Shown: positions 16,901 to 22,760 of the stretch, piece by piece
Layout: every line of letters starts with the position of its first letter
Position numbering within the stretch: position 1 is the first letter of the stretch
Source of the DNA: a virus
DNA: 33,618 nt
IMG/VR virus record: IMGVR_UViG_3300027734_000198
Span: 1-33,618 of that record
Direction: 5' to 3' (one strand)
Position numbers and translations under genes: made by a program
The notes under the pieces: generated by a model
Databases searched by the model: none
Told to the model about the DNA's origin: nothing
The model's input: the letters and a program-made list of their open reading frames with translations, nothing else

Positions 16901-17431
16901 ATCGAGCCGATCACGCTGGCGCTTGCTGCAATAGCCGGAATTAAGCAGGGCGTGGCTCTGTACAAGGATGCCAAAGCTGCGGGTACAGACCTTTACAAGA
17001 TCACCAAAGAAATCTCTGGATTCATTGGGCAATTCTTTGACGCACATGAGGAAGTCAAAAAGGACGTTAAGCGGCAAGAGCTTGACCCGCCCAAAACAAA
17101 ATCAATGAAAGCCCAAGCGCTTGAAAATGTGTTTCACCAGATTGAATTAGAGCGACAGTCGGTAGAATTGCGTGAGTTTTTGATCTACCACACAGACCCA
17201 GCGCTTGGTGCAGTCTGGTCACGGTTTGAGGAAGAATACAAAAAACTAAACGAGGAAAACGAGAAGCAGATTGAACTTGACCGCCAAATGGAGATGCAAC
17301 GCAAATGGCAACGCAAAAGAACAATAAGCAATCTGCAAGACAAGGCGCTAATAATCGGGGCAGTGCTAACGATTACTATATACCTCCACCTCCTCCTATG
17401 GTCAATCAAACAAATGACAACGGGCAAATAG
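16901..17431 (+). CDS. Membrane-anchored coiled-coil protein with apparent AUC start
   Basis: About 176 residues if it starts at ATC 16901. From there the sequence is (M)EPITLALAAIAGIKQGVALY, which matches the M(D/E)P(I/L)T start I know from similar phage proteins, and an AGGA site lies seven bases upstream at 16890-16893. The next in-frame conventional start, GTG 16952, would cut off that segment. The middle is a charged helix or coiled coil (FEEEYKKLNEENEKQIELDR); the C-terminus is one membrane span (ALIIGAVLTITIYLHLLLW). It lies between the XhlA-like gene and a second membrane gene. A lysis or virion-associated role is possible; the family is uncharacterised. Confidence 0.65.
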   Translation: MEPITLALAAIAGIKQGVALYKDAKAAGTDLYKITKEISGFIGQFFDAHEEVKKDVKRQELDPPKTKSMKAQALENVFHQIELERQSVELREFLIYHTDPALGAVWSRFEEEYKKLNEENEKQIELDRQMEMQRKWQRKRTISNLQDKALIIGAVLTITIYLHLLLWSIKQMTTGK

Positions 17432-17589
17432 TTTTTTTGATTTCACTGATTGCGGTGATGCTGATTTTGCCGTTGTTCTTATACTTGATGGCATCAATGT
17501 ACTTTGATATGCTAGTCGTGCAACAAGAAAACAAACAACAGCAGGCAATTATTCGCCGCCTCATTACTCAACTGGAGAATAAAAAATGA
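17305..17589 (+). CDS. Small single-span membrane protein overlapping its neighbour
   Basis: Ninety-four residues if started at ATG 17305 (GGAG eleven bases upstream), or 63 from ATG 17398, which has no ribosome site. The long form has a basic polar N-terminus, a run of five prolines, a strong hydrophobic segment (IVFLISLIAVMLILPLFLYL) and a short Gln-rich helix (VVQQENKQQQAIIRRLITQL). It overlaps the end of the previous gene by 127 bases in another frame, in the stretch that codes for that gene's membrane anchor. It may take part in lysis. It has no lipobox or spanin features. Confidence 0.6.
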   Translation: MATQKNNKQSARQGANNRGSANDYYIPPPPPMVNQTNDNGQIVFLISLIAVMLILPLFLYLMASMYFDMLVVQQENKQQQAIIRRLITQLENKK

Positions 17590-18095
17590 TTCCCATAGTC
17601 GCATCATTGCTTGGCACACTTGCCCAAAACGGCCTTGGCTTGCTATCTAGCGCCATTCAAGCCAAAGGCAAGGAAGTGGTCGAAAACACGTTGGGCGTAA
17701 AGATTCCTGACAACCCTACACCAGAAGACGTTTCCAAGCTAAGAGAGCTGCAATACGCACATGAGGAACGATTGCTCGAGCTGGGCATTGAAAAAGCCAA
17801 GATGGAACTAGCCGAGCTTGACCTGTTGGCAAGGGCCGCGCAAAGTGACGCAGATAACGTTACAGACCGTTGGCAAGCAGATATGTCATCTGACTCTTGG
17901 TTGTCCAAAAACATACGCCCCATGAGCCTTATAGCCATCTTTATGGGCTATTTCTTGTTTGCCATGATGAGTGCGTTTGGCTATAACGCAAATGAATCCT
18001 ATGTAACCCTGTTGGGTAATTGGGGGATGCTGATTATGGGCGCTTACTTTGGCGGCAGGACTGTGGAAAAACTTGCAGAAATGAGGAAGAAATGA
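17586..18095 (+). CDS. Holin, 3TM (GTA-type) superfamily
   Basis: A 169-residue protein. The N-terminal part has an amphipathic helix and charged coiled coil (KLRELQYAHEERLLELGIEK). The C-terminal part carries the signature DRWQADMSSDSWLSKNIRPM followed by two hydrophobic segments (SLIAIFMGYFLFAMMSAFG and LLGNWGMLIMGAYFGGRTVE). This DRW..DM.SDSWL.KN.RP pattern is diagnostic of the 3TM holins found in phages and gene-transfer agents. It permeabilises the inner membrane so the endolysin can reach the wall. It sits two genes before the M15 peptidase. Confidence 0.82.
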   Translation: MIPIVASLLGTLAQNGLGLLSSAIQAKGKEVVENTLGVKIPDNPTPEDVSKLRELQYAHEERLLELGIEKAKMELAELDLLARAAQSDADNVTDRWQADMSSDSWLSKNIRPMSLIAIFMGYFLFAMMSAFGYNANESYVTLLGNWGMLIMGAYFGGRTVEKLAEMRKK

Positions 18096-18322
18096 AAGCT
18101 AAATTAACTTTCCTTGTAACCCTGATGGTCAGCTTTACCCTGTGCATTGTTGTTGTTGGCATGGTTGGCGTTCTAATGGCTGGATTGTTTGACGAAAAAG
18201 TTGACAACGCAGAAATATTCAAACTAATTAGCCCAGCATTTCAAACTATTGTTGGTGGCTTTATTGGCTTATTAGCTGGCGTAAAACTGTCGCACGGTGA
18301 AATAGATGGAGAACAAAAATGA
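18092..18322 (+). CDS. Small two-span membrane protein (possible second holin/antiholin)
   Basis: Seventy-six residues from ATG 18092, which overlaps the holin stop as ATGA and has a GAGGAAG site upstream; the frame is open before this but that part lies inside the holin gene. Two hydrophobic segments (LTFLVTLMVSFTLCIVVVGM and FQTIVGGFIGLLAGVKL) flank a short acidic loop (FDEKVDNAEI). The place between holin and endolysin suggests it tunes lysis timing, as an antiholin or accessory holin. No family was recognised. Confidence 0.62.
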   Translation: MKAKLTFLVTLMVSFTLCIVVVGMVGVLMAGLFDEKVDNAEIFKLISPAFQTIVGGFIGLLAGVKLSHGEIDGEQK

Positions 18323-18657
18323 GCCTAAGCACCGAACAAGCCGCATTCCTTTTGGATGCTTGCAAACTGATTCAATACGCAACAGAACAAGGTTTTATGG
18401 TTACTGGTGGGGAGCTATCCCGCACACCAGAACAGCAAGCCATTTACGTCAAAACAGGCCGTTCTAAAACAATGAAATCCATCCACCTCAAGCGTTGCGC
18501 CATTGACCTAAACTTTTTCAAAGATGGCAAGATTATCTGGGACAAGGCCACTATTGCGCCTTTGGGTGTGTATTGGGAATCTTTAAATGTCAAAAATCGT
18601 TGGGGCGGTAATTTTTCCAATTTGGTGGATTGCCCGCACTTTGAGCGTAATGTTTAA
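18319..18657 (+). CDS. Endolysin, M15 family D-Ala/L-Ala-type peptidase
   Basis: A 112-residue zinc peptidase that cuts the peptide part of peptidoglycan. The M15 hallmarks are GGELSRTPEQQAIY (30-43), SIHLKRCAIDLNFF (54-67) with zinc ligands His56 and Asp63, and LVDCPHFE (102-109) with His107. YWESLNVKNRWGGNF lies just before the last motif. It has no signal peptide, so release depends on the holin. The length is normal for single-domain phage M15 enzymes. It ends four bases inside a small convergent gene on the other strand. Confidence 0.88.
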   Translation: MSLSTEQAAFLLDACKLIQYATEQGFMVTGGELSRTPEQQAIYVKTGRSKTMKSIHLKRCAIDLNFFKDGKIIWDKATIAPLGVYWESLNVKNRWGGNFSNLVDCPHFERNV

Positions 18658-18749
18658 TCTGCAAAAAAGTGCAGTAAGGCAACAACAACGCCAATGCCAA
18701 CAATTGCGCCAATGAACAAAATTGCAATGGTGATGATTACTTCTTCCAT
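18654..18749 (-). CDS. Tiny single-span membrane protein
   Basis: Thirty-one residues: MEEVIITIAILFIGAIVGIG, then VVVALLHFFAD, almost wholly one membrane span. An in-frame ATG at 18758 would add three residues; an AGGAG site lies two bases before that ATG and eleven before the one chosen, so the exact start is open. It overlaps the end of the upstream minus-strand gene and is the last gene of the leftward operon. Its stop overlaps the endolysin stop on the opposite strand. No function can be given. Confidence 0.5.
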   Translation of the reverse strand: MEEVIITIAILFIGAIVGIGVVVALLHFFAD

Positions 18750-18922
18750 CGGTCGCATATCTCCTGTACGTTTTTGGTTTTTTTAGGTTTTTGGCATAGC
18801 TCGCTAATTGACTTTTCTTTTGACTTGCGTTGCATTTGGTAGACATTGAGAGGCGCTGGTGGCAATAGGTTATAACCGCCAACGCCCATCATTGACAAAC
18901 ACAAGATGATGCGGCTAATCAT
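18737..18922 (-). CDS. Small exported or membrane-anchored basic protein
   Basis: Sixty-one residues with an N-terminal hydrophobic segment (MISRIILCLSMMGVGGYNLL), then a proline-rich turn and a strongly basic tail (MQRKSKEKSISELCQKPKKT) with two cysteines. The first part could be a signal peptide or anchor; there is no proper lipobox. The start overlaps the preceding gene by eight bases, as expected in this compact operon. A spanin-type role is conceivable from its place beside the lysis genes, but nothing in the sequence proves it. Confidence 0.5.
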   Translation of the reverse strand: MISRIILCLSMMGVGGYNLLPPAPLNVYQMQRKSKEKSISELCQKPKKTKNVQEICDRWKK

Positions 18923-19544
18923 GTTTGTTTATTGAATAAAACCAATCATCTCCAGCCGTCCACTTGCGTGTGCCATCGACTGAATAAATGGTTTTTGCTG
19001 CTTGGAAATCAGGAAACTTGGCTTGCTGGATTAGGCTTTGGTCATACCACAGGCAACGGTTGTTGGGCTGGGCGGCAAACTGACCATTGTCTAGGCGTAT
19101 GAAATTAAAGCTCTTGTGCTCCTCGGCGGTTTCGGTAAAGCCGGTGTCCACATCCATGCCGTCAGCACAAAAGTCTACGGTAAACATATAAGTTCCAAAA
19201 TGCCATTGTTTATCCTTGCCAAGAAACTTAACGCCAAGGTTACGCAGGCCAATCTTTTCAACAATGGTAAACCGATAGCCCATGCAGTCCCATAGCTGGA
19301 GCGTGTCGATTGACAACGTGCCACTGTAATCCTCATGCCACACATAAGCGTGGATGGGTAGTTTGTCGTACAAAGCGCCGTATTCGGTCAATAGCGACTC
19401 AATCCTAAACACTTGCCCTCTGATGGCTTTAAGACTGACCCACACGCAAGGCACAAGCTCGCCATGCCCTTTGGTGTGGTTGTATAGAAACTCGGCCTTA
19501 ATAAAGCACTGTAAGGGCGGTAATGACGCAACAAGGTAGCTCAT
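18915..19544 (-). CDS. Conserved phage protein of unknown function
   Basis: A 209-residue soluble, aromatic-rich protein that starts SYLVASLPPLQCFIKAEFLY. It has conserved-looking blocks KGHGELVPCVWVSLKAIRGQ, PIHAYVWHEDYSG, LQLWDCMGYRFTIVEK, TGFTETAEEHKSFNFIRLDN and SVDGTRKWTAGDDWFYS. I recall very similar proteins from other uncultured aquatic phages, without known function. AAGGAG lies before the ATG, which overlaps the previous stop (ATGA). The high density of W, Y, H and D resembles an enzyme or binding protein. It is one of the largest leftward genes. Confidence 0.6.
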   Translation of the reverse strand: MSYLVASLPPLQCFIKAEFLYNHTKGHGELVPCVWVSLKAIRGQVFRIESLLTEYGALYDKLPIHAYVWHEDYSGTLSIDTLQLWDCMGYRFTIVEKIGLRNLGVKFLGKDKQWHFGTYMFTVDFCADGMDVDTGFTETAEEHKSFNFIRLDNGQFAAQPNNRCLWYDQSLIQQAKFPDFQAAKTIYSVDGTRKWTAGDDWFYSINKHD

Positions 19545-20074
19545 GTGTTCTTCTCCTTGGCGTAGCCGTTCTTTTGCTTGAGTTTGGCTTCAATGGTTGA
19601 ATACATTTTTTCAAATATAAAATCGCTTGAAACCTTATTAGCAAACAAATCATATATTTCGTTGAAATCTGATTGCGTCAGCCCCTGCCATGTGCGCTGT
19701 GGTGTGGTGTAGTTCTGCCCACAGTTGTGGCATTGCACAACGCCGTTAAGGGGATTCCACTTGACTGCACTTGCATCCCTATAACCGCAACAAGGCAACG
19801 TCACAGGCTCTTGCTCTGTGCGCTGTGGTGGGTGGGTGAAAAGTGGAACGCAGTCATCCCATGCTTTTGTCTCGTAATAAATACGAATTCCATCTTCGAT
19901 CCTATACCACGCCACAGGCTCTTGGCTTTCCAACTCTGCAATGGCTTGGCGTAGGGATGTGATGGCATCGTGCATTTTTTCTGCTGACGCGTTGAATTCA
20001 TCATTGTTTGTCCAGTCGATAGACACCTCAGTTTCCAACGCCTCAAGCGCCAGCTTCAATGCTTTTTGTGTCAT
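19541..20074 (-). CDS. Phage accessory protein with Cys-rich motif, unknown function
   Basis: About 177 residues from ATG 20074 (GGGAG site; ATGA overlap with the gene upstream). Residues 1-45 form helices (MTQKALKLALEALETEV), followed by LRQAIAELESQEPVAWYRIED and PLFTHPPQRTEQEPVTLPCC; such EPVAW and HPPQRTEQEP segments recur in many phage accessory proteins. The centre has CCGYRDASAVKWNP and CHNCGQNYTTPQ, giving four cysteines that could bind zinc. The C-terminal part is helical (LTQSDFNEIYDLFANKV). It is probably a non-essential early gene. No enzymatic role can be assigned. Confidence 0.6.
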   Translation of the reverse strand: MTQKALKLALEALETEVSIDWTNNDEFNASAEKMHDAITSLRQAIAELESQEPVAWYRIEDGIRIYYETKAWDDCVPLFTHPPQRTEQEPVTLPCCGYRDASAVKWNPLNGVVQCHNCGQNYTTPQRTWQGLTQSDFNEIYDLFANKVSSDFIFEKMYSTIEAKLKQKNGYAKEKNT

Positions 20075-20373
20075 ATCAACTCCCGCTGAATAGGCACAAA
20101 CCGCCATTCACGTTCAGCCCTGCCAGACTTTGACTTGGTGGTCTTGCCGGTCAGCTCAACCATGCCAAGCCTAGCCATCTCAGGTAACCGCCTGGCTACC
20201 TGATTGCCATCCAAGCCGGTCAGCTCTGCAATACCGTCTTTGCCCCGAGCGCCAAAGCGTTGGAGACAATCCACAATCTGGTCAAAGTGCTGATTTGCAA
20301 AGGTAATTTGGTCGGCTGCGGCGTGGCTAGTCACTGGATCAAGTGACCGTGCGCGTTTAAAAAGGAATGTCAT
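20071..20373 (-). CDS. Winged-helix-like early protein
   Basis: One hundred residues from ATG 20373, with AGGAG six bases before it; the frame is open upstream only inside the neighbouring gene. The sequence has DPVTSHAAADQI, then a wHTH-like run: FDQIVDCLQRFG, GKDGIAELTGLDGNQVARRL, PEMARLGMVELTGKT, ending in a wing-like basic part KSGRAEREWRFVP. This order fits small phage regulators with a MarR-like winged helix that bind DNA. It lies directly after the recombination genes and could regulate the operon, though its binding site is unknown. Confidence 0.65.
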   Translation of the reverse strand: MTFLFKRARSLDPVTSHAAADQITFANQHFDQIVDCLQRFGARGKDGIAELTGLDGNQVARRLPEMARLGMVELTGKTTKSKSGRAEREWRFVPIQRELI

Positions 20374-20584
20374 CTCTTGCTCCTGTATTTGTCTTTTCCT
20401 CCAAGTCATAACAGTTTGCCCATCCTGTCCATCCACCATCTGCCAAAGGTATGGTGTCTAACTTAATTTTAAAATTTTCACCATCCTCAAACAAACTGCC
20501 AATGGTCTGGTAGCGTTTCTTTTCTTGACCGTCTTTGTTGGTGTATGTGCCGGTAATGACAACGATGTTTTTGATTTTTCTCAT
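20357..20584 (-). CDS. Small protein with SSB-like acidic C-terminal tip
   Basis: Seventy-five residues. The body is a short beta-rich domain (IKNIVVITGTYTNKDGQEKK, RYQTIGSLFEDGENFKIKLD, TIPLADGGWTGWANCYDLEE), and the last residues are DDIPF, the acidic tip by which bacterial SSB recruits partner proteins. It lies between the YqaJ exonuclease and the wHTH gene, so a role as a mini single-strand binding or partner-recruiting protein in recombination is likely. It is less than half the length of bacterial SSB and has no clear full OB fold. Confidence 0.68.
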   Translation of the reverse strand: MRKIKNIVVITGTYTNKDGQEKKRYQTIGSLFEDGENFKIKLDTIPLADGGWTGWANCYDLEEKTNTGARDDIPF

Positions 20585-21186
20585 GGCAAACTTTCTAATT
20601 GTTGGATTTTTAGGTCTACATCACCCAAGAACTGGATGACTGAATTCTCAAGCAAATTAACCATTTCGGGGTCATAGTTGATGCGCTTGATGAATAGCTG
20701 ATGTCTTTCCGGAAGACGTGGATCGAATGAAACAAAGTCTGCCCAAGGCGTATCGGTGCAAGCCATTTGCCACATCATTTGCGTGATGTACTTTTCTGGA
20801 ATTTTGCGATCTAGCAAAGTTTGCAGATGCGTACTAGTATTTGGGCATTTCAGTTCAACGATACCCTCATTAGCCAGGCCATCAGGAGAAGCGCCAGCCA
20901 TTGCAATGCGGGGATGGTTAACAAACCCCACCTCAGTAACCAACAAATCCATCCTTGCCTCATAAGCCGCCCGAGCGTAAGGCTCGGTGTCTGTACCCCA
21001 CTGCATGGCTGAATTGCTGTAAGACTCGGCAGGCTTGCCGGTCATGCGCTCACAAACCAATTGGGCAAGGTAGTTCTCGCGGCTGGCGCTTGGCCCTGAC
21101 TTGGTCTTGGCAATGATGTCAGCCACACGGCTTGCGGTGACCTTGCCGCATCTGGCGGCAAACCATTCTTCTGTGCGCTGTTCCAT
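20581..21186 (-). CDS. YqaJ/lambda-Exo family 5'-3' exonuclease
   Basis: A 201-residue PD-(D/E)XK nuclease. The start EQRTEEWFAARCGKVTASRV is the classic YqaJ opening. E68 lies in WGTDTEPYARAAYE, D102 in AGASPDGL, the E-x-K pair is E111/K113 in VELKCP, and a helical Gln motif follows at YITQMMWQM. These residues bind metal and cut DNA. The enzyme would resect double-stranded ends for the ERF annealing protein encoded just upstream in the same operon; their genes meet at a one-base overlap. Length is normal. Together they form a two-component phage recombinase. Confidence 0.9.
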   Translation of the reverse strand: MEQRTEEWFAARCGKVTASRVADIIAKTKSGPSASRENYLAQLVCERMTGKPAESYSNSAMQWGTDTEPYARAAYEARMDLLVTEVGFVNHPRIAMAGASPDGLANEGIVELKCPNTSTHLQTLLDRKIPEKYITQMMWQMACTDTPWADFVSFDPRLPERHQLFIKRINYDPEMVNLLENSVIQFLGDVDLKIQQLESLP

Positions 21187-21752
21187 TATTTGCTCTCCAA
21201 CATGGCTTTTTTAGCGTCCTTTTTGGCAATGACCTTAGCCTGCCATGCTTGCTCGCCGTTTGTGGCCTTGTATGCCGCTTTATAGGCTTCCTGTAACTCT
21301 TTGAGGGTGATGACTTCATCCATTGCCGCCATCAGGTCAAGAATTTGGTTTTCATTGACCGTGGACTTGATTTCGGTCTTGCGGGCGGCTTGGTTGCCAT
21401 CATCATCCTCGGGCGCAATACCGCAAGCAGCCATCAAGCTGTAGCGTCTGGCGTAAGTCAGGGCAGAGCCGTAGCCCTGTGGGTCTTGTTTGCTGGCTGG
21501 CACATGAAGAATGCCGCATTCCAACATTTCGCCTGATTCGTGGATAAACATTGTTTCCACCATTACGCCGTTTTCGCAGTCATAGCATTTTTGGATTAGG
21601 GCTATGCCGTTGTCGTTTAAGCCTGTGATTACGGCCTCAACGCAAGCAGCCAGGTCAGCATAGCGCGACTTGAAATGCGGGTTTGTGGATGATTTGAGGG
21701 CTGGGCCAAAGGCTTTTTGCGCCTTAACCAGAGCTGTTGCAATTTGTTTCAT
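21186..21752 (-). CDS. erf: ERF-family single-strand annealing protein
   Basis: A 188-residue ERF superfamily protein. Hallmarks are the N-terminal KAFGPALKSSTNPHFKSRYA with DLAACVEAV, the middle GIALIQ and METMFIHESGEML, and the diagnostic DPQGYGSALTYARRYSLMAA followed by CGIAPEDDDGN. The C-terminal third is a charged helical tail. ERF proteins form rings and anneal complementary single strands; here the partner exonuclease is the next gene. A GGAGAC site precedes the ATG at the head of this part of the operon. This is one of the firmest calls in the window. Confidence 0.9.
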   Translation of the reverse strand: MKQIATALVKAQKAFGPALKSSTNPHFKSRYADLAACVEAVITGLNDNGIALIQKCYDCENGVMVETMFIHESGEMLECGILHVPASKQDPQGYGSALTYARRYSLMAACGIAPEDDDGNQAARKTEIKSTVNENQILDLMAAMDEVITLKELQEAYKAAYKATNGEQAWQAKVIAKKDAKKAMLESK

Positions 21753-21761
21753 GTTGTCTCC

Positions 21762-22007
21762 TTAATAAAATTTTGGGCCACAAGTCACATCCACCAGTGT
21801 CTCGGCGGTGTAACCATTGATCTTGCGTTTACCGTAAATCGTGATGGCTCTGAGGCCATTTTTTTCGCATTGCTTGATTGCGTCTATAACTTCATTTCTG
21901 CCCATCGGTTGAATTTGTTTATCCATGATCAGCTCTTGTTCGGTTAGTTTTGTTTCGGTAAAGTGGCTGCAACCCACTAGCGCCAGTAGTAAAAATGCGT
22001 ATTTCAT
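21762..22007 (-). CDS. Small lipoprotein
   Basis: Eighty-one residues from ATG 22007, chosen because GGAG lies six bases before it; the open frame continues for four residues. The N-terminus MKYAFLLLALVGC ends in the lipobox LVGC, with Cys13 as the lipidation site, so the product should be membrane-anchored by a lipid. The mature part is polar (TKLTEQELIMDKQIQPMGRN, then IKQCEKNGLRAITIYGKRKI). As an early-operon lipoprotein it may act in superinfection exclusion rather than lysis, but that is inference. It contains three more Cys-poor beta segments and no known domain. Confidence 0.65.
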   Translation of the reverse strand: MKYAFLLLALVGCSHFTETKLTEQELIMDKQIQPMGRNEVIDAIKQCEKNGLRAITIYGKRKINGYTAETLVDVTCGPKFY

Positions 22008-22123
22008 TACGGTCTCCAAACAAAAAGGTCAAACAAAACTACCACAATAGCGGCTACCGAAACAATCCAGAGGGCAATCTGCGCCCAATCGGTGGGTTTT
22101 TTGTATTTCTCAATATCAAACAT
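22007..22123 (-). CDS. Tiny membrane protein of the early operon
   Basis: Thirty-eight residues: a polar start MFDIEKYKKPTDWAQIA followed by a hydrophobic span LWIVSVAAIVVVLFDLFVW. AAGGA lies six bases before the ATG. The stop overlaps the lipoprotein ATG (TAATG) and the start overlaps the upstream gene by eight bases, so it is translated within the unit. No function can be assigned. Confidence 0.58.
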   Translation of the reverse strand: MFDIEKYKKPTDWAQIALWIVSVAAIVVVLFDLFVWRP

Positions 22124-22361
22124 AGTCGTTCCTTTCAATCAAAGGCGCATATTCGCGCTCAAGCTGGGCAATCACGGTGTCGGCAAGGATGTTGTAAAGG
22201 TCAACTTGACCAAGATAGCAGTGCCACAAATTGCCGCTAACTGGGCAAAAGTAACAATCCATCTTTTCGGTCATATCAAAGTGCGTGACTTGCAGATGCT
22301 CTAAACCGCTTCTGACCATGATGCGGGCATCGTTAAAAGGTAATGTTTCGATGTGTTTCAT
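22116..22361 (-). CDS. First gene of the leftward operon, unknown function
   Basis: Eighty-one residues with a perfect AGGAG site five bases before the ATG. The sequence starts MKHIETLPFNDARIMVRSGL and has a Cys/His cluster in the middle (MDCYFCPVSGNLWHCYLGQ) that could hold a metal, then a helix (ADTVIAQLEREYAPLIER). As the promoter-proximal gene it is probably made first on infection. No family was recognised. Confidence 0.58.
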   Translation of the reverse strand: MKHIETLPFNDARIMVRSGLEHLQVTHFDMTEKMDCYFCPVSGNLWHCYLGQVDLYNILADTVIAQLEREYAPLIERNDYV

Positions 22362-22408
22362 ATTTACTCCTAAAAGACCCTATGCGAAATTGCTGGGGCA
22401 TGGGTGCA

Positions 22409-22428
22409 TTGTTAAGGTAAATTAACAA
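22409..22428. promoter_or_regulatory. Inverted-repeat operator candidate
   Basis: The sequence TTGTTAA GGTAAA TTAACAA is a perfect 7+7 inverted repeat with a 6-base spacer. It covers the candidate -10 of the leftward promoter. A further half-site TTAACA lies at 22489-22494, just before the rightward -10. The spacing suits a dimeric helix-turn-helix repressor, most likely the protein encoded at 22507. Confidence 0.62.
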
Positions 22429-22472
22429 CCATGCAAGCACTTTATTTAATTCCTGACTGTTTTGTGGGGATT

Positions 22473-22500
22473 TTGTTGTTTAGATGCCTTAACATAGAAT
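22473..22500 (+). promoter_or_regulatory. Candidate promoter of the Cro-like gene
   Basis: TTGTTG (22473-22478), a 16-base gap and TAGAAT (22495-22500). Transcription should start about seven bases later, at or beside the ATG at 22507, which has no ribosome site. The mRNA would thus be leaderless, as is lambda cI from its maintenance promoter. The -35 match is weak. Confidence 0.45.
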
Positions 22501-22506
22501 TACCGC

Positions 22507-22665
22507 ATGACAAAACAGCAATTAGTTCAGTTGGCAGGATCACAAAGTGAGCTTGCAAAGATTCTTGGCATTAGTCGAGTGGCGGTGTGTTTGTGGAAAG
22601 CTGTGCCAGAACTGCGATTGCGCCAGTTGAAAGATTTGCGACCACAGTGGTTTGTATTGGATTAA
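22507..22665 (+). CDS. Cro/YdaS-like helix-turn-helix regulator
   Basis: A 52-residue DNA-binding protein. The helix-turn-helix reads KQQLVQLAGSQSELAKILGI followed by SRVAVCLWKAVPELR, with the recognition helix around SRVAVCLWK. This matches the short Cro and YdaS-type proteins of phages, where helix 2 contains SQ.ELA..LGI. It is the first rightward gene, next to an inverted-repeat operator, and likely represses the leftward early promoter and its own promoter. There is no ribosome site before its ATG. No CI-type partner is found in the window. Confidence 0.8.
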   Translation: MTKQQLVQLAGSQSELAKILGISRVAVCLWKAVPELRLRQLKDLRPQWFVLD

Positions 22666-22760
22666 AATGTGGACTTGGCTACCCTTAGCGGGGGAAAAGG
22701 CGATTCGTTACCGCCCTGCCACAGTCTCTTTGTAACGGCGACCGACAACGTGAGGTTTAT
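22666..22760 (+). other. Leader between Cro-like gene and DUF1376 gene
   Basis: Ninety-five GC-richer bases with several paired elements: CCC/GGG around TTAGC near 22680-22695, and CGTTAC pairing with GTAACG around a 20-base loop (about 22705-22740). A 22-codon open frame starting MWTWLPLAGEK fills part of it but has no ribosome site. It ends with GAGG before the DUF1376 ATG. It could be a structured 5' leader or small RNA, perhaps of the C4 antisense type; I cannot confirm this by eye. Confidence 0.35.

Larger units (their letters stand above)
22362..22506. promoter_or_regulatory. Divergent early control region
   Basis: A 145-base AT-rich gap between the leftward operon and the Cro-like gene, with no open frame of note. 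A leftward promoter candidate on the minus strand has -35 TTGCAT (22436-22431), a 16-base gap and -10 TAACAA (22414-22409); the match is weak. The -10 lies inside the inverted repeat described separately. A rightward candidate lies near the Cro-like ATG. This is the natural place for the early transcription switch. Confidence 0.65.

Noticed and set aside
18658-18676. Hairpin CTGCA-AAAAAG-TGCAG between the convergent operons as a terminator
   Set aside because: The stem is only five pairs and no T run follows on either strand, so it is not a convincing terminator.
22668-22736. Twenty-two-codon peptide MWTWLPLAGEK... before the DUF1376 gene
   Set aside because: There is no ribosome site and the sequence is better explained as a non-coding leader; left as part of that leader.
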